From: Planctomycetes bacterium GWF2_50_10
GTDB taxonomy: Bacteria; Planctomycetota; Phycisphaerae; Sedimentisphaerales; GWF2-50-10
Reading direction: 5' to 3'
Length of the DNA: 8,332 nt
NCBI GenBank assembly: GCA_001824635.1
Contig: MHYB01000035.1
Coordinates: 1-8,332 of the forward strand
The notes beneath the pieces were generated by a model, which worked only from the letters and a program-made list of their open reading frames with translations, ran no database searches and had not been told where the DNA came from. Positions 5,871 through 8,332 of this stretch are shown piece after piece (position 1 is the stretch's first letter; each line of letters starts with the position of its first letter). The position numbers and the translations under genes are program-made.

Positions 5871-7307
5871 TCAAAAGCCAGCTACTTTCAGTTTCTCCAG
5901 AACTTCACGAGCGCTGCGCAGATCGCGTTCACGCTTCCTGAAACTGACCTGGTTATCGCGGATTTTACGGGCGAGACTGGCAGCCTGTTCATTGATATTA
6001 CGGACAGAGACCCGGAGTTCGTCAACAGCATTCAGCAGTTCATAATAGATATCCGGCTGTAGAACCATCTTGAGTCCGTTGTTGGGTTCTGCCGCAGCTG
6101 TTACATTGTTTTCTTTTTCCGCGGCTGTGTTGATTTCGTTGTTCATGATTTTATTCTCCATATTATTGGTTATTGGTTGATTAATCGATTGTTGTGGTTT
6201 TTCGGTTGCGACATTTTCCTGTTTTACTCGAATTGTCATAACTATCAGTTTGCCTAATCCACCGCTTGATACCAGGGGGCTGAATGCCGCCGGATCACAT
6301 GTAAAAACGTTGTGTCCAAGCGACAATGCACGGAGCAGAAGCTTGCGGTTGACAAGGATTCCTTCTTCTGGATTTGCGCCAGTTGTTTCGCTTAACGCAC
6401 ACTCTACAGACTGTCCCGGACACGCTTCCGAAAATGCCTTAACTTTTCCATCGGATATAGTCAGCTTAAGCATGTGCATCGGCGGATTATCCTTGAGCAT
6501 TTTAAGCTTTTCGATAAAACCGTCGGCAGACTTCTTGTCCAGCACCATCCTGAAAGGCAGAGTTTCTTCTCTGGGAATAACTTGCCGCCAGTCAGGATAG
6601 GTTCCGGAAATACCCTTTGCCGTCCAAGTCCAGTTACGGATACGAAGCGTTATCCACTGTGATTCTTTGTCTTTCACCACGCCGAATCCTGAGTCAAAAA
6701 TGAACTCGGAATCGAGGAAACAATGCGGGATCGGCATTATGCAGTTTTCAGCCAGCGGCATTTCGTAATCGACAGTGCACAACTGTTTACCGTCGGTTGC
6801 AACTATCCCGCCGGGATGCAGCAGAATGCCCTGAAGAACTTTCCGTATTTCCGTCAGCGAAATAGACGGGACTACCTTGTTAATGGCCTGCATAAAATAA
6901 GCGTTGATCTCTGCCAATTTTTCAGGAACAGGCGGCATCGTTGGAAATTCACTAGCTTGCGGAGCCGGGAATTCCTGGGTCAATGTACGGCCACCTCTTT
7001 CTTCAGAAATACTCACGCCGCCACCCGGCAGCTCTTCGATGCTCAGAATTGATTCCCTGCCGCCATTGATGAACTTTTTAACATCCGCGACAGGCATCAG
7101 AACATCCATATTATCAGCTACTTCCGAAGCATTAAATGTACACGACAGATACTCGTTGAGATTTGTTGCCGTGAGCTTCAGTTCCTGCTGATTCACTGCC
7201 TGCATCCTGACACATTTCAGCGCCGAATTCGTGCGATTTTTTGCAATAGCCACCTTGCCTAAAACTGACAGCGCCTTCAAAAGTTCCTTTTTACTTACCT
7301 TCAACAT
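5871..7307 (-). CDS. dnaN-like: DNA polymerase III beta sliding clamp-like protein with a C-terminal extension
   Basis: A 478-residue protein whose first 361 or so residues match the three-domain bacterial beta clamp, which rings DNA and tethers polymerases and repair enzymes. Landmarks: ATNLNEYLSC (47-56), FPTMP at the end of domain I (121-125), LQGILLHPGG (158-167), VATDGKQLC (169-177), GTYPDWRQVIP (235-245), and a closing LIVMTIRV (354-361) in place of the usual VVMPMRL. Normal clamps stop here at about 366 residues. This one continues with an N/Q/T-rich linker (about 362-410) and a basic, heptad-like helical tail (about 420-475, containing INEQAASLARKIRDNQ). I chose ATG 7307, preceded by GGAGG at 5 bases; the ATG at 7319 overlaps that site. 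An element-encoded clamp implies its own replication or repair complex, though no polymerase is in the window. It follows the first operon gene by 18 bases. Confidence 0.9.
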   Translation of the reverse strand: MLKVSKKELLKALSVLGKVAIAKNRTNSALKCVRMQAVNQQELKLTATNLNEYLSCTFNASEVADNMDVLMPVADVKKFINGGRESILSIEELPGGGVSISEERGGRTLTQEFPAPQASEFPTMPPVPEKLAEINAYFMQAINKVVPSISLTEIRKVLQGILLHPGGIVATDGKQLCTVDYEMPLAENCIMPIPHCFLDSEFIFDSGFGVVKDKESQWITLRIRNWTWTAKGISGTYPDWRQVIPREETLPFRMVLDKKSADGFIEKLKMLKDNPPMHMLKLTISDGKVKAFSEACPGQSVECALSETTGANPEEGILVNRKLLLRALSLGHNVFTCDPAAFSPLVSSGGLGKLIVMTIRVKQENVATEKPQQSINQPITNNMENKIMNNEINTAAEKENNVTAAAEPNNGLKMVLQPDIYYELLNAVDELRVSVRNINEQAASLARKIRDNQVSFRKRERDLRSAREVLEKLKVAGF

Positions 7308-7325
7308 GATTACCTCCATTGTTGT

Positions 7326-7706
7326 TCAGAGCGTTATGCCCTGCTGTTTGATGATGTTCGAAAACCAGAGATCCGCGAACCTTGCCAAACGACGCTGTAA
7401 CGGCAGGTTCACTTCTTTACCCATAACCTTCTGCTCGACTCCGACATAGTTATTCCGGAAACTCAGCGGATAAAAACGCCATTCCTTCAGACCGAATGTC
7501 ATTTCGGGATCCGCCATCAGATCTCCGTTCTGTTCGCCGTAGTGTCCGACGGAATACACGGCTTCGAAGTCTGCGACGTCCGAAACCTGCTCGACGACGA
7601 CCGGCATAAACGTCCCGGGTGCATTGTCGAGCTTGAGATAGCCGTCATCCAATTCTGCAATAAGCTTCTCCATGACAGCAGCCGACTTCTTGTTGATCTC
7701 ATACAT
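7326..7706 (-). CDS. Small conserved hypothetical protein with HYGEQNGDLMADPEM motif; first gene of operon
   Basis: A 126-residue protein, probably cytoplasmic and resembling uncharacterised phage/plasmid families (possibly the DUF6908 type, not certain). Residues 1-25 are helical, then KLDNAPGTFMPVVVEQV (25-41), a beta-rich part with the striking motif VGHYGEQNGDLMADPEMTF (53-71), WRFYPLSFRNNYVGVEQKV (76-94), and a C-terminal helix RLARFADLWFSNII. The longer frame starts at a GTG at 7751, but AAAGGAGG sits 9 bases before the ATG at 7706 and nothing comparable precedes 7751, so 7706 is preferred. As the first gene behind the putative promoter, it may be regulatory or a core element protein. 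The function is unknown; the acidic and histidine-bearing motif could bind a ligand, which is inference. Confidence 0.72.
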   Translation of the reverse strand: MYEINKKSAAVMEKLIAELDDGYLKLDNAPGTFMPVVVEQVSDVADFEAVYSVGHYGEQNGDLMADPEMTFGLKEWRFYPLSFRNNYVGVEQKVMGKEVNLPLQRRLARFADLWFSNIIKQQGITL

Positions 7707-7754
7707 TTTCAGCATCCTCCTTTGTGCATCGACGAATAATTCCATCGACACCCT

Positions 7755-7783
7755 ATTATGCCGAAAAACAGCCCCGAATTAAG
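7755..7783 (-). promoter_or_regulatory. Candidate sigma70-type promoter of the minus-strand operon
   Basis: On the minus strand, CATAAT (7760-7755) is a good -10 match. A TTAA-containing stretch (7783-7777) lies 16-17 bases upstream as a poor -35. Transcription would begin near 7748, about 40 bases before the preferred start of the first gene. GTCGATG occurs twice in this leader, 16 bases apart, a possible small operator. The spacing fits, but the -35 is weak. Confidence 0.35.
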
Positions 7784-7790
7784 CAGGAAG

Positions 7791-7806
7791 CGGGAACGGA
7801 GTCCCG
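7791..7806 (-). terminator. Small hairpin downstream of the integrase, weak terminator candidate
   Basis: CGGGA (7791-7795) and TCCCG (7802-7806) form a 5-pair stem with a 6-base loop, 55 bases past the integrase stop codon. The minus-strand sequence beyond it is only pyrimidine-rich, without a clean T-run, so termination may be partial or absent, and the integrase could read through into the operon. Confidence 0.25.
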
Positions 7807-7861
7807 AAAGAAGGGCAGCTTGGGTGTTTCAGTAGCGCTTGGGAGGAGAATATGAGGGGGT

Positions 7862-8332
7862 TCAGCTAAGTAAGTCAGGCAGCTTGTTTACCGCATCGAT
7901 AGCAGTTTTAACATCATGCGAATAGAGCTCGGTCATTATTGGAGAACCGTGTCCGACAAGTTTCTGTGACGCATGCCGCGCCGCTCCACTTTCTTCAAGC
8001 ATGGTTACAAAAGTATGGCGCAGCGAGTGAAAACCAGCTTTGCCTTCTGTAGAATCCCCGATAGCGGCAGCCGCAAGTATCTTTGCGAACTCCGACTGGA
8101 AGCCACGCCGGGGATAATTCTTTGCCATGTATGGTAAAACATACTCCGAGTCCTGCTTGATTTTCAAAAGTTCGCGATTCAATGCCTGATGAATGGGTAT
8201 GTGAACTTTTCTGGCAAAACGCTCAGTTTTTGCAGGTTCGAGTTCTATCAGCTTCTTTCCGAAATCCACATCGCTCCACTTCAAAAAGCAGACATCCTTG
8301 AAGCGTAATCCTGTGTAGGATGCAATGATGAC
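7862..8332 (-). CDS. Tyrosine recombinase/phage-type integrase, catalytic C-terminal part; gene start outside window
   Basis: Site-specific recombinase of the lambda-integrase/XerC type, likely to catalyse integration and excision of the element. The frame is open to the right edge (156 visible residues), so the N-terminal DNA-binding domains lie beyond it. A TTG at 8284 that could be taken as a start is internal. All catalytic residues are visible: Arg I in TGLR (R10), the beta-hairpin lysine in AKT (K35), HSLRHT (H102 and R105), the histidine of LVGHGS (H128), and the nucleophile in ELYSH (Y137). Nothing suggests decay. It is transcribed toward the operon and ends 155 bases before the first operon gene. 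Integrases usually lie near an attachment site, which may be off the right edge. Confidence 0.95.
   Translation of the reverse strand, partial: VIIASYTGLRFKDVCFLKWSDVDFGKKLIELEPAKTERFARKVHIPIHQALNRELLKIKQDSEYVLPYMAKNYPRRGFQSEFAKILAAAAIGDSTEGKAGFHSLRHTFVTMLEESGAARHASQKLVGHGSPIMTELYSHDVKTAIDAVNKLPDLLS

Larger units (their letters stand above)
7707..7861. other. Intergenic leader between integrase and operon
   Basis: A 155-base stretch holding the small hairpin and the candidate promoter, plus AGTAGCGCTTGG (7831-7842), a one-mismatch relative of a segment at 2921-2932. No coding frame or RNA gene is visible beyond the GTG-started extension of the first operon gene, which I judge untranslated. 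Confidence 0.5.

Noticed and set aside
7326..7751. GTG start at 7751 for the first operon gene
   Set aside because: AAAGGAGG sits at proper distance from the ATG at 7706, and the upstream part overlaps the expected promoter leader.
7862..8284. TTG at 8284 as the integrase start
   Set aside because: The frame continues to the window edge and encodes the essential TGLR motif just upstream, so the TTG is an internal leucine codon.

Overview
The window looks like accessory (mobile) DNA from a Gram-negative-type bacterium. One encoded protein has a lipobox, Shine-Dalgarno sites are strong, and base composition is mid-GC. A Victivallales/Planctomycetes-like (PVC) or similar environmental lineage is a guess, not something the sequence proves. 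There are no rRNA, tRNA, CRISPR or insertion-sequence features, and no phage head or tail genes.

Layout: (1) Positions 1-2686, plus strand: the C-terminal two thirds of a type I restriction endonuclease subunit (HsdR), overlapping by one base with a YgjP/DUF45-type zinc metallopeptidase, a pairing commonly seen next to type I restriction genes. (2) Positions 2687-2942: a non-coding gap between convergent operons, with one near-perfect long hairpin and two terminator-like structures. (3) Positions 7706 down to 2943, minus strand: a compact seven-gene operon. In order of transcription it encodes a small uncharacterised protein with an HYGEQNGDLMADPEM motif; a DnaN-like sliding clamp with an extra C-terminal tail; a two-part 138-residue protein; a RecB/Cas4-like PD-(D/E)XK nuclease with a four-cysteine Fe-S signature; a DUF932 protein; a 75-residue small membrane protein; and a polytopic lipoprotein. 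Six of the seven spacings run from a 7-base overlap to a 44-base gap, and each gene has its own ribosome binding site. (4) Positions 7707-7861: a 155-base gap holding the likely operon promoter. (5) Positions 7862-8332, minus strand: the catalytic C-terminal part of a tyrosine recombinase that runs off the right edge.

Reading: an integrase next to a clamp, nuclease and DUF932 cluster suggests an integrative element that brings its own DNA-processing module, with a type I restriction cassette as cargo or neighbour. The parts I find most unusual are the element-encoded sliding clamp with a coiled-coil-like tail joined by an intergenic-looking linker, its close linkage to an Fe-S nuclease that has no helicase, and the two membrane proteins that close the operon, one of which resembles a filamentous phage coat protein in architecture.
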